64,000 nt of DNA, taken from Ardenticatenia bacterium (GTDB lineage Bacteria; Chloroflexota; Anaerolineae; Ardenticatenales; Ardenticatenaceae). The stretch covers positions 17,981 through 81,980 of the forward strand of contig JAUZRY010000079.1 in assembly GCA_030949995.1 (NCBI GenBank), in the 5' to 3' direction. Made by a program: the position numbers and the translations under genes. Positions 55,833 to 63,950 of this stretch are shown piece after piece; within the stretch, counting starts at the first letter, position 1, and each line of letters begins with the position of its first letter. The notes below the pieces were generated by a model. It searched no databases. It worked only from the letters and a program-made list of their open reading frames with translations, and was not told the origin of the DNA.

Positions 55833-57083
55833 TCACAGCTCGTCCCGCAGGATGCGCGCGAGGAGAGGGGCCAGTCGGTGGGGATCGTGCCTGGCGATGG
55901 CCAGCTCGCGCATGCGGATTTCACCGTTAGCTCGATAGGGGATGAGCTGAGGCTCCTCGGTGATGAGCGGCGCGCTGACCACGACGGCTCCTTCGACAAG
56001 GGTGGTGGTCTCACCGGTGTCGGCAAAGATGAGCCGGCTGACAGCTTCGCCCCGCTCCTGGGACAAGCGCACGGGCTGTGCCCCCTCTAGGCGATATTTT
56101 TCCATCACGTTGTGGCTGATGGGAGCGTCGTTGACGAGCACGTAGTCCATCTCCAGACCGGCAAGTTGGCGGATCACTCTCAAGTGATCGGCTACAGTGA
56201 AGTTATCCGTCTTGTAGGGTTCCGTCATAATATTGCAGACGAAAATGCGCCGGGATTCGCTCATGCGAATGGCAGTGCGAATCTCTGGAAGGATGAGGGT
56301 GGGCAACACGTCGGTGTAGAGGCGGCCAGGGGCCACAATGAGAGCTTCGGCCTCTCGGATGGCGTGGATGGCGTCGGGGTTGACGTCGGGCGGGTAGTTG
56401 CGCAGCAGGGCTGCATCCGGTTCGCCCTCCACGTTCTCCCACACGCGGATGCGGCGAATGTGGCGGGAGAAGAAGAGGTTGCGGATGGGCACGCCGTTTT
56501 CCAGCCTCTCGATGGCCGTTGCCCCTTCTACCAGCCGGCCGTCGGCCAGTTCGGCCCACAAGCTGGCATGTTCTCCGACGGGAAAGATGACCTGCCGGCT
56601 TGTCAGGCCGAGCTCGTCGCGCAGCAGGGAAACCAGATGCCCCTGTTCCGCGGCCGAGAGGACGACCGTAACCTGGATCGGCTCATCGATCAGGATCAGG
56701 GCGCGCACGACGGGAATGAGTCCTGTTCCCCCGCCGATGACGATGACCTTGCGGCCCCGCTCGGCCTGTCGGCGTTCATACATGATCTGGGCGAGGCCAA
56801 CAGGCTCATCAGCTCGCTCGGGCACTAGGGTGCGCACTACACTCCGGCTGAGCCCCTGCCAACCCCACCAGGCCACCCCAGCACCGACCAGGACGAAGAG
56901 CAGCCCTCTCACCCATTGGTTGACAAATTGGAGGGTGAGCCAGTAGGCGACAGTCGGCACAGGCACAGTACGGTAGATCTCGGCCAGCCAATAGGCAACA
57001 CCGAGGGCGATGAGCAAGAGCCCGAGAAAGAGCAAGCCCAGCCAGCGTTTGAGCCCAATGCCGGGGCGAAACCACTGCCACAT
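55833..57083 (-). CDS. yvcK: YvcK/GlmR-family protein with two N-terminal membrane helices
   Basis: A 416-residue protein of the CofD/YvcK fold. Two hydrophobic helices (about 14-34 and 55-75) anchor it to the membrane, as in other Chloroflexota and cyanobacterial members. The fold begins KVIVIGGGTGLIPVVRAL; later motifs fit well: DAIHAIREAEALIVAPGRLYTDVLPTLI, RIFVCNIMTEPYKTDNFTVADHL, DYVLVNDAPI. The family signature DDGGSSGRLR is replaced by SAAEQGHLVSLLRDELG, and GPGSLYTS by APGRLYTD. In Bacillus subtilis YvcK (GlmR) binds UDP-GlcNAc and stimulates GlmS; here it lies 12 bases after glmS, so the same role is plausible. AAGGGGGA precedes the ATG. Confidence 0.8.
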   Translation of the reverse strand: MWQWFRPGIGLKRWLGLLFLGLLLIALGVAYWLAEIYRTVPVPTVAYWLTLQFVNQWVRGLLFVLVGAGVAWWGWQGLSRSVVRTLVPERADEPVGLAQIMYERRQAERGRKVIVIGGGTGLIPVVRALILIDEPIQVTVVLSAAEQGHLVSLLRDELGLTSRQVIFPVGEHASLWAELADGRLVEGATAIERLENGVPIRNLFFSRHIRRIRVWENVEGEPDAALLRNYPPDVNPDAIHAIREAEALIVAPGRLYTDVLPTLILPEIRTAIRMSESRRIFVCNIMTEPYKTDNFTVADHLRVIRQLAGLEMDYVLVNDAPISHNVMEKYRLEGAQPVRLSQERGEAVSRLIFADTGETTTLVEGAVVVSAPLITEEPQLIPYRANGEIRMRELAIARHDPHRLAPLLARILRDEL

Positions 57084-57095
57084 AAGGGTCCCCCT

Positions 57096-58962
57096 TTACT
57101 CCACGGTTACGCTTTTGGCCAAGTTCCGAGGCTGGTCGATGTCTCGGCCCAAGGCAGCAGCGGCGTAGTAGGCGATGAGCTGCACGTGGACGGCGGCGGT
57201 CACGGTGTGGAGCCAGTCGTGGTTGCGGGGCACGGTGAGCACGTTGGAGTGCCCCAGGAGTTCCGTGAGCCGCCGGTCATCCTCGGGCACCACGCCAATG
57301 GCCCATGCCCCGCGTGCCAGCACCTCCTGCACGTTGGAGACCATTTTGTCGTACACGTGGCCTTGAGTGGCCAGGGCCACTACGGGCACGCCCTCGTCGA
57401 GGAGGGCCAACGTGCCGTGTTTGAGTTCGCCAGCCGGGTAGCCCTCAGCGTGGATGTAGGAGATCTCCTTGAGCTTCAGGGCCCCTTCGCGGGCCAAGGG
57501 CTCGTCCAGGTTGCGGCCAATGAAGAAGGCGGACGGATGGGCGGCTATGGCCTCAGCAATGGCTTTGGTGCGGCCGTCGTCGCGAAGCAGGCGTTTAATC
57601 TGGTCGGGTAACTTCCACAGGCCGGCCCGCAACGCCTTCAACGAGCGCGTTGTCTTCCTGGGAAGGCGCCGGTATTGAGCCATATAGAGGAGGAGCAGGA
57701 AAATGCCCACAAGTTGGCCCACAAAGGCCTTGGTGGAGGCCACGGCCACTTCTGGGCCGGCGCGCGTGTAGAGCACGCCGTCGGCCAGGCGGGCCACGCT
57801 ACTGCCCACCACGTTTGTAATTGCCAGCACCCGCGCGCCCCGCTCCTTGCCCTCGCGCATGCTTGCAATCGTGTCGGCCGTTTCTCCCGATTGGCTGATG
57901 GCCACGAACCATTCATTGGGCCCAGATGATGGGCTGGCGGTACCGGTATTCGGAGCCGATGTCCACGGTGACCGGGATGCGCAGGGCCTGCTCGAAGGCG
58001 TATTTGGCCACCAGGCAGGCGTGGTAGGCCGTGCCGCAGGCCACAAACGTCATGCGTTCAACGGCCGCTATTTCCTCGGGCGTGACGTTGAGTTCCTCCA
58101 GCTCGATGGGCGCGTCTGCGCGCTCAGGCAGTCGGCCGCGCAGGGTGTCGAGCACAGTCTGGGGTTGCTCGTGGATTTCCTTCAGCATGTAATGGGGAAA
58201 GCCCCCTTTCTGGGCCACTTCGGGCGACCAGTCCACCACGATGACCTTGCGCTCGTAGAGGCGGCGGTCAGGGGCTTTGGGCTCCTTGTAGTTGGAGATG
58301 ATCACGCTGTCCCGTGTGATGGTGGCGATTTCGCCATCTTCCAGCACGTAGATCTTGTTGGTATAGTGGAGCAGAGCCGGGATGTCGCTGGCCACGTGGT
58401 TTTCCCCCCGCCCCAGGCCGATGATGAGGGGTGGGCTGTCCATCTTGGCGGCGACCAGCCGGTCGTCCTCTCCCTGGTGCATCACGAGGACGGCCATGGC
58501 ACCCTTCATGCGCTGCATGGCCAAGGCCACGGCCGTAGTCAAGTTGTCGTCGTAATATTCTTCAACGAGGTGGGCGATCACTTCAGTGTCCGTGTCCGAC
58601 TGGAAGGTGTGTCCGGCCTCAATGAGCTCCTGTTTGAGCTCCCAAAAATTTTCCACGATGCCGTTTTGGACCACGGCGATCTGTCCGGAGCAGTCAACGT
58701 GGGGATGGGCGTTGCGGGTGGAGGGGGGGCCGTGGGTGGCCCACCGGGTATGGCCAATGCCAATGGTGCCTGAGTCACGCTCTGCGTCCACGATAGCTTC
58801 TAAGTCGCTTACCTTTCCCTTGCACTTACGAAGGTAGAAGCGGCCGTTCTTGGAGACGGCGATGCCCGCCGAGTCATACCCCCGGTAGGTCAACATGCGA
58901 AGCTTGTCCATGAGAATGGACAGAGCCTCTTTGTGGCCCACATATCCAACGATGCCACACAT
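57096..58962 (-). CDS. glmS: Glutamine--fructose-6-phosphate aminotransferase (GlmS), one indel
   Basis: Makes glucosamine-6-phosphate from fructose-6-phosphate and glutamine, the first step to UDP-GlcNAc; cytosolic. About 621 residues after correction. Cys2 nucleophile in MCGIVGYVGH, glutaminase loop YRGYDSAGIAV, GHTRWATHGPPST, then two SIS domains with FVACGTAYHACLVAKY, FVAISQSGETADT and STKAFVGQL, ending DQPRNLAKSVTVE. The break is near 57920-57922: one T fewer changes IIWAQ-stop to IIGPNEWFVAISQSGE. AGGAGG lies seven bases before the ATG. No glmS ribozyme core is recognisable in the 188 bases upstream. Confidence 0.95.
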
Positions 58963-59062
58963 GTGTGCACCTCCTGAATATTGAAGACGATGGTGCCTTC
59001 CCGCACACTACGGCAGCTCGTGATCCTCAATGCTGCCGGGCACCGGCCCCCCCGAATGTCCT

Positions 59063-59095
59063 TAAAACGGAAGGCCGGAGGAGCACACCTCCGGC
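59063..59095 (-). terminator. Probable intrinsic terminator downstream of plsC
   Basis: On the minus strand GCCGGAGG and CCTCCGGC form a perfect 8-bp stem with a 6-base loop, followed after six bases by TTTT. It separates plsC from glmS. Confidence 0.5.
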
Positions 59096-59150
59096 AACCG
59101 CGAGTGATCTCACTGTCCCCTGAGACTAAGGGCGCGGCTTGGGGTTCGGA

Positions 59151-59849
59151 TCAGGCGATCTGTTCGTCGGCCGAGGTGACCCGGTCGGCGTACACTCCCC
59201 GGTAGGCCGGGGGCAACAGGTTGGCCAACCCGACCATGATCTGCTCGGTCATGGCCTGAAGCGTCCTCCGGTCGGCCCGGCGCTCAGAGGCCAGGCGGAT
59301 GGGCATGCCGATGCGCATGGTCACCTGTGGGCGGCGCAAGCGTAACAAGTGGCGCCACCACTCTTCGTGGCCAAAGAGGGCCACGGGCAACACGGCTGCC
59401 CCAGTGCGTGCGGCCACGAGGGCGACACCCTCTTTGCCCTGTTGAAGTTGGTGAGTCTTGCTCCTCGTGCCCTCCGGGGCCATGAGAATGACACGGCCCT
59501 GTTTGAGGGCCCGCATGGCGTGTTTCAGGGCGCTCAAGTCAGCCTCGCCGCGCGCCACCGGAAAGGCACCGTAGTGGCGCACGATCCACCCCACGACGGG
59601 CCGGTGGAAGAGTTCAGCCTTGGCCATCATCTCCACGTCGCGCGGAAAATAGGCGCCGACCAGGGGCGGGTCCAGCAGGGAAAGGTGGTTGATGACCACG
59701 ATCAGAGGGCCCTCGGCCGGCACGTGCTCCAGCCCGTGCACCGTCACCCGCAGAAAGAGGGGGAAGAGCACGTGGCGCAACACCCAGTTGGCCAAGTAGT
59801 AGAACCACGGCATGTGGCGTCCACGGCGTTGACGGTTGCCATCGGCCAT
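59151..59849 (-). CDS. plsC: 1-acyl-sn-glycerol-3-phosphate acyltransferase (PlsC family)
   Basis: A 232-residue membrane-associated acyltransferase that adds the second acyl chain in phosphatidic acid synthesis. Catalytic motif NHLSLLDPP (NHxSxxD), then GAFPVARGEADLSALKHAMRAL and the phosphate-binding PEGTRSKTHQLQQGKEGVALVA. Length is normal. GGAG lies upstream of the ATG; a second ATG 12 codons in is possible. It stands upstream of glmS but the terminator between them suggests separate transcription. Confidence 0.9.
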   Translation of the reverse strand: MADGNRQRRGRHMPWFYYLANWVLRHVLFPLFLRVTVHGLEHVPAEGPLIVVINHLSLLDPPLVGAYFPRDVEMMAKAELFHRPVVGWIVRHYGAFPVARGEADLSALKHAMRALKQGRVILMAPEGTRSKTHQLQQGKEGVALVAARTGAAVLPVALFGHEEWWRHLLRLRRPQVTMRIGMPIRLASERRADRRTLQAMTEQIMVGLANLLPPAYRGVYADRVTSADEQIA

Positions 59850-59983
59850 GTCCGCTTCTCCACGGGCGCTGCCGGCACAGTGCCGGATGCTCCCCCTTTT
59901 ATTGTGCGATGTGGTGTGTTAGGCTGTCGTGAGAGAGACATTAGATTTTGCCGGGAAATGGGCCTTTCGTCAAAGGCCGGGCC

Positions 59984-60805
59984 CTATTCGCCGTATGCGT
60001 ACATGTCCACCAAGCTTCCGTCAGGAGCGCGCAAGTAGGCCGTGTCGCCGTCGTTGTTCCAGATGGGCGATGGGCTGCCCCAGTAGAGCGCTCCCGGGGA
60101 GGGCGTGCCGCTGCCGGTATACACGCGCAGCCGCTCGCCCGGGGCAAGCACCATGTCGGGGAAGGTGAACCCCTTGTTGCTCGCGTCGCTGAGCGTGAAT
60201 CCTCGGAGGCGCACCGGGCGGTTCCCCACGTTCTGGATCTCCACCCATTCCCCGTTCAGGTTGGCCCTGTCGGAGCCAGGCGCATCGGCCATGAGTGCTA
60301 CAATGCGCAGCGTGGCCTGGCTGATCCGCCAGAGCCCCCGCCTGTTCTCCCGGGCTTCCCGTTCGGCGGCGCGGAATTCGTCCACGTAGGCCACGTTGGG
60401 CGGGATCATGTAGAGCTGGCCGTAACCTTGGCGGAGAATTTCCAGGTTCACAAAGGTGCCATCTTCCAAGTACACGTAGGCCAACACGCGGTTGTACCGG
60501 TCAACAGGCACCACGTCGCCTTCCAGGCGGACGGGCCGGCCAAGTGTCAGCGATTCGGTGAAGCGCTTGGCGTCCTCGTAGAACGGCTGTCCCGCTTCGG
60601 GGGTGTTCACGCCAATGAGGCGCACAGTCTCGCCGGTGTCGAGCACAATGGTGTCGCCGTCGATCACCCGCTGAACGCGGGGCCGGCCGGCCGTGTTGGA
60701 CTCCGGTTCTCCCCACGGCCGGCAAGCTGCCAGGAGGAGCACTGCCCACAGCAGGACGGGAGCGAGTGCGCCCAGCCGGTTGCAGGCGTACGTCCACCGG
60801 CTCAT
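59984..60805 (-). CDS. Secreted thermonuclease-like lipoprotein with lamin-tail domain
   Basis: A 273-residue lipoprotein: signal peptide with lipobox LLAAC near residue 28, then an SNase-fold nuclease (VQRVIDGDTIVLDTGETVRLIGVNTPEAGQPFYEDAKRF, Asp and Thr of the DGDT active-site strand) and a C-terminal lamin-tail domain (GEWVEIQNVGNRPVRLRGFTLSDASNKGFTFPD). The nuclease needs Ca2+ in known relatives. The ATG overlaps the stop of the CysS/MshC-like gene (ATGA). The combination of SNase and lamin-tail domains is found in secreted nucleases and DNA-uptake proteins. The longer ORF start at 60853 is not used. Confidence 0.85.
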   Translation of the reverse strand: MSRWTYACNRLGALAPVLLWAVLLLAACRPWGEPESNTAGRPRVQRVIDGDTIVLDTGETVRLIGVNTPEAGQPFYEDAKRFTESLTLGRPVRLEGDVVPVDRYNRVLAYVYLEDGTFVNLEILRQGYGQLYMIPPNVAYVDEFRAAEREARENRRGLWRISQATLRIVALMADAPGSDRANLNGEWVEIQNVGNRPVRLRGFTLSDASNKGFTFPDMVLAPGERLRVYTGSGTPSPGALYWGSPSPIWNNDGDTAYLRAPDGSLVDMYAYGE

Positions 60806-62070
60806 GGCATCCCGGCACGGTGCCGTGCTCCTGTGGTCAAGAGTCGGGTCCACTCTTCGCCCACGACAGGCGGGGTGCCGAAGGACAACCCCAACTTGTG
60901 TCCCAGCTCGCGCAGAGCGCGATGAGCTTGGCGCACATCACGTCCCTCCTCGCCAGCCCTGGCAATGGCTGCAGCCAGGCGCCTCAGGTGGGCGAGGGCG
61001 CGGGGCGTGTCCAAGTCGTCGGCCAGGGCGGCGTCAAATGCCTGCCGGAAGGGATGAGGGTCCAAGGGAGTCTCCTCTCCACCCTGAACGCGGAGGGCAG
61101 CGGCCAACTCGTCGGCCCAAGCTTGGGCTTCAACTTGCTCCTCCTCGTCCCACTCCCACGGATGGCGGTAGTGATGGCGTAACAGGTTGAGGCGAATGGC
61201 GTCGGGCGAAAAGCCGGCGTTGAGGAGGTCACGCACCAACACGAGGTTGCCCAAGGACTTGGACATCTTCTCGCCGTCCTTGCGCACCATGGCGATGTGC
61301 ACCCACCAGCGCACGAAGGGGCGTTGTCCGGTGAACTTCTCGCTCTGGGCGATTTCGCACTCGTGGTGGGGAAAGAGAAGATCGCCACCACCCCCGTGGA
61401 TGTCGATGGTGGCGCCCAAATACTTGAGCCCCATGGCGGAGCACTCGATGTGCCATCCCGGCCGCCCGGGGCCCCAGGGGCTCTCCCACGTGGGCTCCCC
61501 TGGCTGAGCGGCCTGCCAGAGGACGAAGTCGAGGGGGTCATCTTTGTGGGGATCGTTCGGGTTGTTGCCCCGCTCGTTGGCGATGCGCAGCATGTCGCCG
61601 TAGTCAAGTTTGCTCAGTTGGCCGAAGGCTGGATCGGCGTGAACCCGGTAGTAGACGTTGCCCGCACGCTCGTAGGCGAAGCCCCGCTCCAGCAGGATTT
61701 GGGTGATCTTTATAATGTAAGGAATCACCCAAGTGGCACGGGGATAGAAGTCGGGCGGGCGCACGTTGAGCGCGCTCATGTCGCGCACGAAGGCCTCAGT
61801 CTGCTCGCGGCCCAAGTCGTCCCACGCCTTGCCCACCTCGCGGGCCTTGCGCAGGATGTCGTCATCAATGTCGGTGACGTTTTGGACATAACGCACGGTG
61901 TGCCCGCGGGATTCCAAGAAGCGCACGAGCACGTCGAAGGTGACATACGTGAACGCATGGCCAAGGTGAGTGGTGTCGTAAGGCGTGATGCCGCAGACGT
62001 ACAGAGTCACTGTGGGGCCAAAGGTGTGGAAGGGCTCCTTACGTCCTGTGAGGGAGTTGTAGAGCTTCAT
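60802..62070 (-). CDS. Cysteine ligase of the CysS/MshC family (MshC-like)
   Basis: A 422-residue class I enzyme. The start YVCGITPYDTTHLGHAFTYVTFDV and VQNVTDIDD match MshC (cysteine:GlcN-inositol ligase) better than CysRS (CGPTVYDxxHIGHAR); so does the segment LRIANERGNNPNDPHKDDPLDFVLWQA. The later part, WHIECSAM, IDIHGGGGDLLFPHHECEIAQSE and KMSKSLGNLV, is shared by both and holds zinc ligands. The C-terminus is short, about 145 residues after KMSKS, with no long DALR/KH extension, also as in MshC. It could be mycothiol ligase or a short CysRS. It is downstream of rpiB and overlaps the nuclease gene. Confidence 0.75.
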   Translation of the reverse strand: MKLYNSLTGRKEPFHTFGPTVTLYVCGITPYDTTHLGHAFTYVTFDVLVRFLESRGHTVRYVQNVTDIDDDILRKAREVGKAWDDLGREQTEAFVRDMSALNVRPPDFYPRATWVIPYIIKITQILLERGFAYERAGNVYYRVHADPAFGQLSKLDYGDMLRIANERGNNPNDPHKDDPLDFVLWQAAQPGEPTWESPWGPGRPGWHIECSAMGLKYLGATIDIHGGGGDLLFPHHECEIAQSEKFTGQRPFVRWWVHIAMVRKDGEKMSKSLGNLVLVRDLLNAGFSPDAIRLNLLRHHYRHPWEWDEEEQVEAQAWADELAAALRVQGGEETPLDPHPFRQAFDAALADDLDTPRALAHLRRLAAAIARAGEEGRDVRQAHRALRELGHKLGLSFGTPPVVGEEWTRLLTTGARHRAGMP

Positions 62071-62082
62071 CGTGGTCTCCCC

Positions 62083-62556
62083 CTAAGCCTCCGGCGTTCT
62101 CGTGGCAGCGTAGTGGGCTTCCATCTGGCGAATGCGCTCAATCTGGGTAAGGTTCCACTCGTCATCGGAAAAGGGGGTTTGGAACCAGGCGTCCAGGATT
62201 TCCTTGGCCACGGCCTCGGACGTGAGGCGTAGGCTGAGGGCCAACACGTTGGCGTGGTTCCAGATGCGCGCGCCCCGGGCAGTTTCAGCGTCATGGCAGA
62301 GGGCTGCGCGCACGCCGGGCACCTTGTTGGCTGCGATGGAGGCCCCTGTGCCGGTCCAACAGAAGACGATCCCCTCGTCGGCGTGGCCGGAGGCCACAGC
62401 CTCGGCCACCTTGCGGCTAGTCAGGGGCCAATCGGTCTCGGGGTCATCTTCGGCCAGCGGGCCAAAGAGGATGAGCTCGTGACCCCGCTGGCGCAGTTCC
62501 TCGATCACCATGTCGGTCAGGGGGGTTCGTTCGTCACTGCCCACAGCAATGCGCAT
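62083..62556 (-). CDS. RpiB/LacA/LacB-family sugar-phosphate isomerase
   Basis: A 157-residue isomerase. Family features: MRIAVGSDE at the start, GIVFCWTGTGASIAANKVPGVRAALCHDAETARGAR and NHANVLALSLRL. The catalytic Cys is retained (FCWTGTG), but the N-terminal SDH is SDE and the ring-opening His of HNDAN is Trp (WNHAN). Ribose-5-phosphate isomerase B uses that His, so the substrate may differ. GGAGGTGA lies nine bases before the ATG. It is second in a four-gene operon, 12 bases before the CysS/MshC-like gene. Confidence 0.8.
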   Translation of the reverse strand: MRIAVGSDERTPLTDMVIEELRQRGHELILFGPLAEDDPETDWPLTSRKVAEAVASGHADEGIVFCWTGTGASIAANKVPGVRAALCHDAETARGARIWNHANVLALSLRLTSEAVAKEILDAWFQTPFSDDEWNLTQIERIRQMEAHYAATRTPEA

Positions 62557-62572
62557 GGGATTTCACCTCCGA

Positions 62573-63031
62573 TCACTCGTCGAAGACTTTGGCCAACCGG
62601 GCTTCCATGTCGGCGATATGCGTGCCCCGCCAGAAGACACGCTGGCAGCCGGGGCACTCGTGGAACGTCTCCTGAGTCTGCCAGACGTAGGCCGGCACAC
62701 GGTCCACGGCCGCCTCACGTGTCAGCGGCACTAGGACGAGGTTGCACCGAGGACACCGGCGACCACGGGGCCTGTGGGCCAAGGAGAAGGCCCGCACCAC
62801 CTGGCGCAACTGCTCCCACACGCTGTCGCTGGTGATCAGCAGGGCTCGCACGCCGCGCCGTTTGGTGAGCTGTACGTCCCGTGTCAGGATGGTGCGCCCT
62901 TCGGCTTGGGCTCGCTCGATGAGCACCCGGTCATCAATGTGGGGTTCGTAGAAGGCGTCGTAACCGAGCAGGCGCAACCACGTGGCCAACCGGCCGAGCA
63001 TGGCGTCAACGGCAAACCGGTGCTCGTGCAT
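62573..63031 (-). CDS. Mut7-C RNase domain protein with zinc ribbon
   Basis: About 152 residues. PIN-like Mut7-C (DUF82) core: RFAVDAMLGRLATWLRLLGYDA, DDRVLIERAQAEGRTILTRDVQLTKRRG, followed by a four-Cys ribbon CPRC...CPGC within the RCNLVLVPLTREAAVDRVPAYV layout. Named for the C-terminal RNase domain of C. elegans MUT-7; bacterial members are predicted RNases. ATG 63031 starts the family sequence. First gene of a leftward unit with rpiB-like, CysS/MshC-like and nuclease genes. The ORF track start at 63094 extends into the leader. Confidence 0.85.
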   Translation of the reverse strand: MHEHRFAVDAMLGRLATWLRLLGYDAFYEPHIDDRVLIERAQAEGRTILTRDVQLTKRRGVRALLITSDSVWEQLRQVVRAFSLAHRPRGRRCPRCNLVLVPLTREAAVDRVPAYVWQTQETFHECPGCQRVFWRGTHIADMEARLAKVFDE

Positions 63032-63260
63032 CACCGCCAAGCTCTGAGAGCCAATTATGAAATCCCCTGCCAAAGCCGAATTGCATAGGACCAATCCGTT
63101 CTTGTCCTCGGCAGAGCGCTGCCCCCATCTGCAGGTGTGGTAGCCGGCTCATTTTCACACCTCCGCCCGCCAACGAGAAGATGTGAACGAGTTTCCGCTC
63201 TCGCCCGCAAGCACCTTGCGCCATGAGCACCCCAATGGCTGCTGGCTCTGTTGTGTTCGC

Positions 63261-63269
63261 ATTATACCA
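63261..63269 (-). promoter_or_regulatory. Extended -10 promoter of the Mut7-C operon
   Basis: Minus-strand TGGTATAAT is a perfect extended -10 element; no clear -35 is seen. The predicted leader to the ATG at 63031 is about 220 bases and holds no motif I recognise. Confidence 0.5.
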
Positions 63270-63343
63270 CATTTTTGCCCGTGAAAGAAGGCTCGTGGAA
63301 AGTTCGCGTCCATCAGACACTCTGTCTCATCCCGCACGTGGCC

Positions 63344-63382
63344 TTCACAACTTCTTCACAATTTCCACACATTGGTTCCACA
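63344..63382 (+). promoter_or_regulatory. Direct-repeat array like a PhoB/PhoP-type operator
   Basis: TTCACA, TTCACA, CACACA and TCCACA start at 63344, 63355, 63366 and 63377, an exact 11-base period. A TAGACT -10-like hexamer follows at 63392 without a good -35. Such arrays of NNCACA-type half-sites are typical binding sites of OmpR/PhoB-family response regulators that activate promoters lacking a -35. A response regulator gene begins downstream at 63951. Confidence 0.5.
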
Positions 63383-63493
63383 ACTCCTTGGTAGACTCAA
63401 GATGAACAAAGCGGAAGCGAAGAAGGCGGCAACCCGGAGAGAGGTTGCCGAGAACAACGCGAAACATCAGTGCCAAACAGAGGAGGTGATACC

Positions 63494-63784
63494 ATGATGG
63501 GCGGATGGGGTATGATGGGAGGCGGTATGGGCCTGTTCGGCTGGTTCTTCGGCCTGATTTTCAGCCTGGGCTTGCTGATCTTGCTCGGCTTGGCTATCAT
63601 CTGGCTGGTGCGCCAAGTGAATCCCACGTCCGGCAGCAACGCGCCCTTCGGCGCACCACCGGCCAACACGGCCGTGACCGGCGGGCGCACGTGCCCGACG
63701 TGCAACCGGCCGATGGCCCCTGAGTGGACAACGTGCCCCTACGATGGGACGCCGTTGACAACTGGGCAGATCACCACGTCGTAA
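63494..63784 (+). CDS. Small single-pass membrane protein with C-terminal zinc ribbon
   Basis: A 96-residue protein: a Gly/Met-rich start (MMGGWGMMGGGMGLFG), one membrane helix (about 17-40, FGLIFSLGLLILLGLAIIWLV), an Ala/Pro/Asn-rich spacer, and a ribbon CPTC...CPYDG in which two Cys and possibly an Asp/His-like partner would bind zinc. Met/Gly-rich N-termini of this kind occur in small metal-related membrane proteins. GGAGGTGAT lies ideally before the ATG. A strong terminator follows. It may be a target of the direct-repeat operator upstream; function is unknown. Confidence 0.75.
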   Translation: MMGGWGMMGGGMGLFGWFFGLIFSLGLLILLGLAIIWLVRQVNPTSGSNAPFGAPPANTAVTGGRTCPTCNRPMAPEWTTCPYDGTPLTTGQITTS

Positions 63785-63816
63785 CCGCCACGTTCCTGTT
63801 CTCCGAGGCTAAGAGG

Positions 63817-63842
63817 GGGGCCGGGCACCACCGGCCCCTTTT
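63817..63842 (+). terminator. Rho-independent terminator
   Basis: GGGGCCGG and CCGGCCCC form an 8-bp stem with a 6-base loop and four T. It closes the unit of the small membrane protein before the response regulator gene. Confidence 0.85.
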
Positions 63843-63950
63843 GACGTTTAGGCGGGAAAAGGAGACACGAGGTGGAAGCGGAACGCCAGCCTGGCGTCCT
63901 GTTCGCAGGGGTGGTTCATTCAGGGGAGGTACAAAGAGGGAGGTGATGAA

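Noticed and set aside
58963-59150. glmS ribozyme upstream of glmS
   Set aside because: The region contains a terminator hairpin and a strong ribosome site but not the conserved glmS ribozyme core sequence.
63402-63497. A 31-codon ORF (MNKAEAKKAATRREV...) overlapping the start of the small membrane protein
   Set aside because: It ends in an ATGA overlap, which is suggestive, but has no ribosome site, no recognisable family and lies in the likely leader; not annotated.
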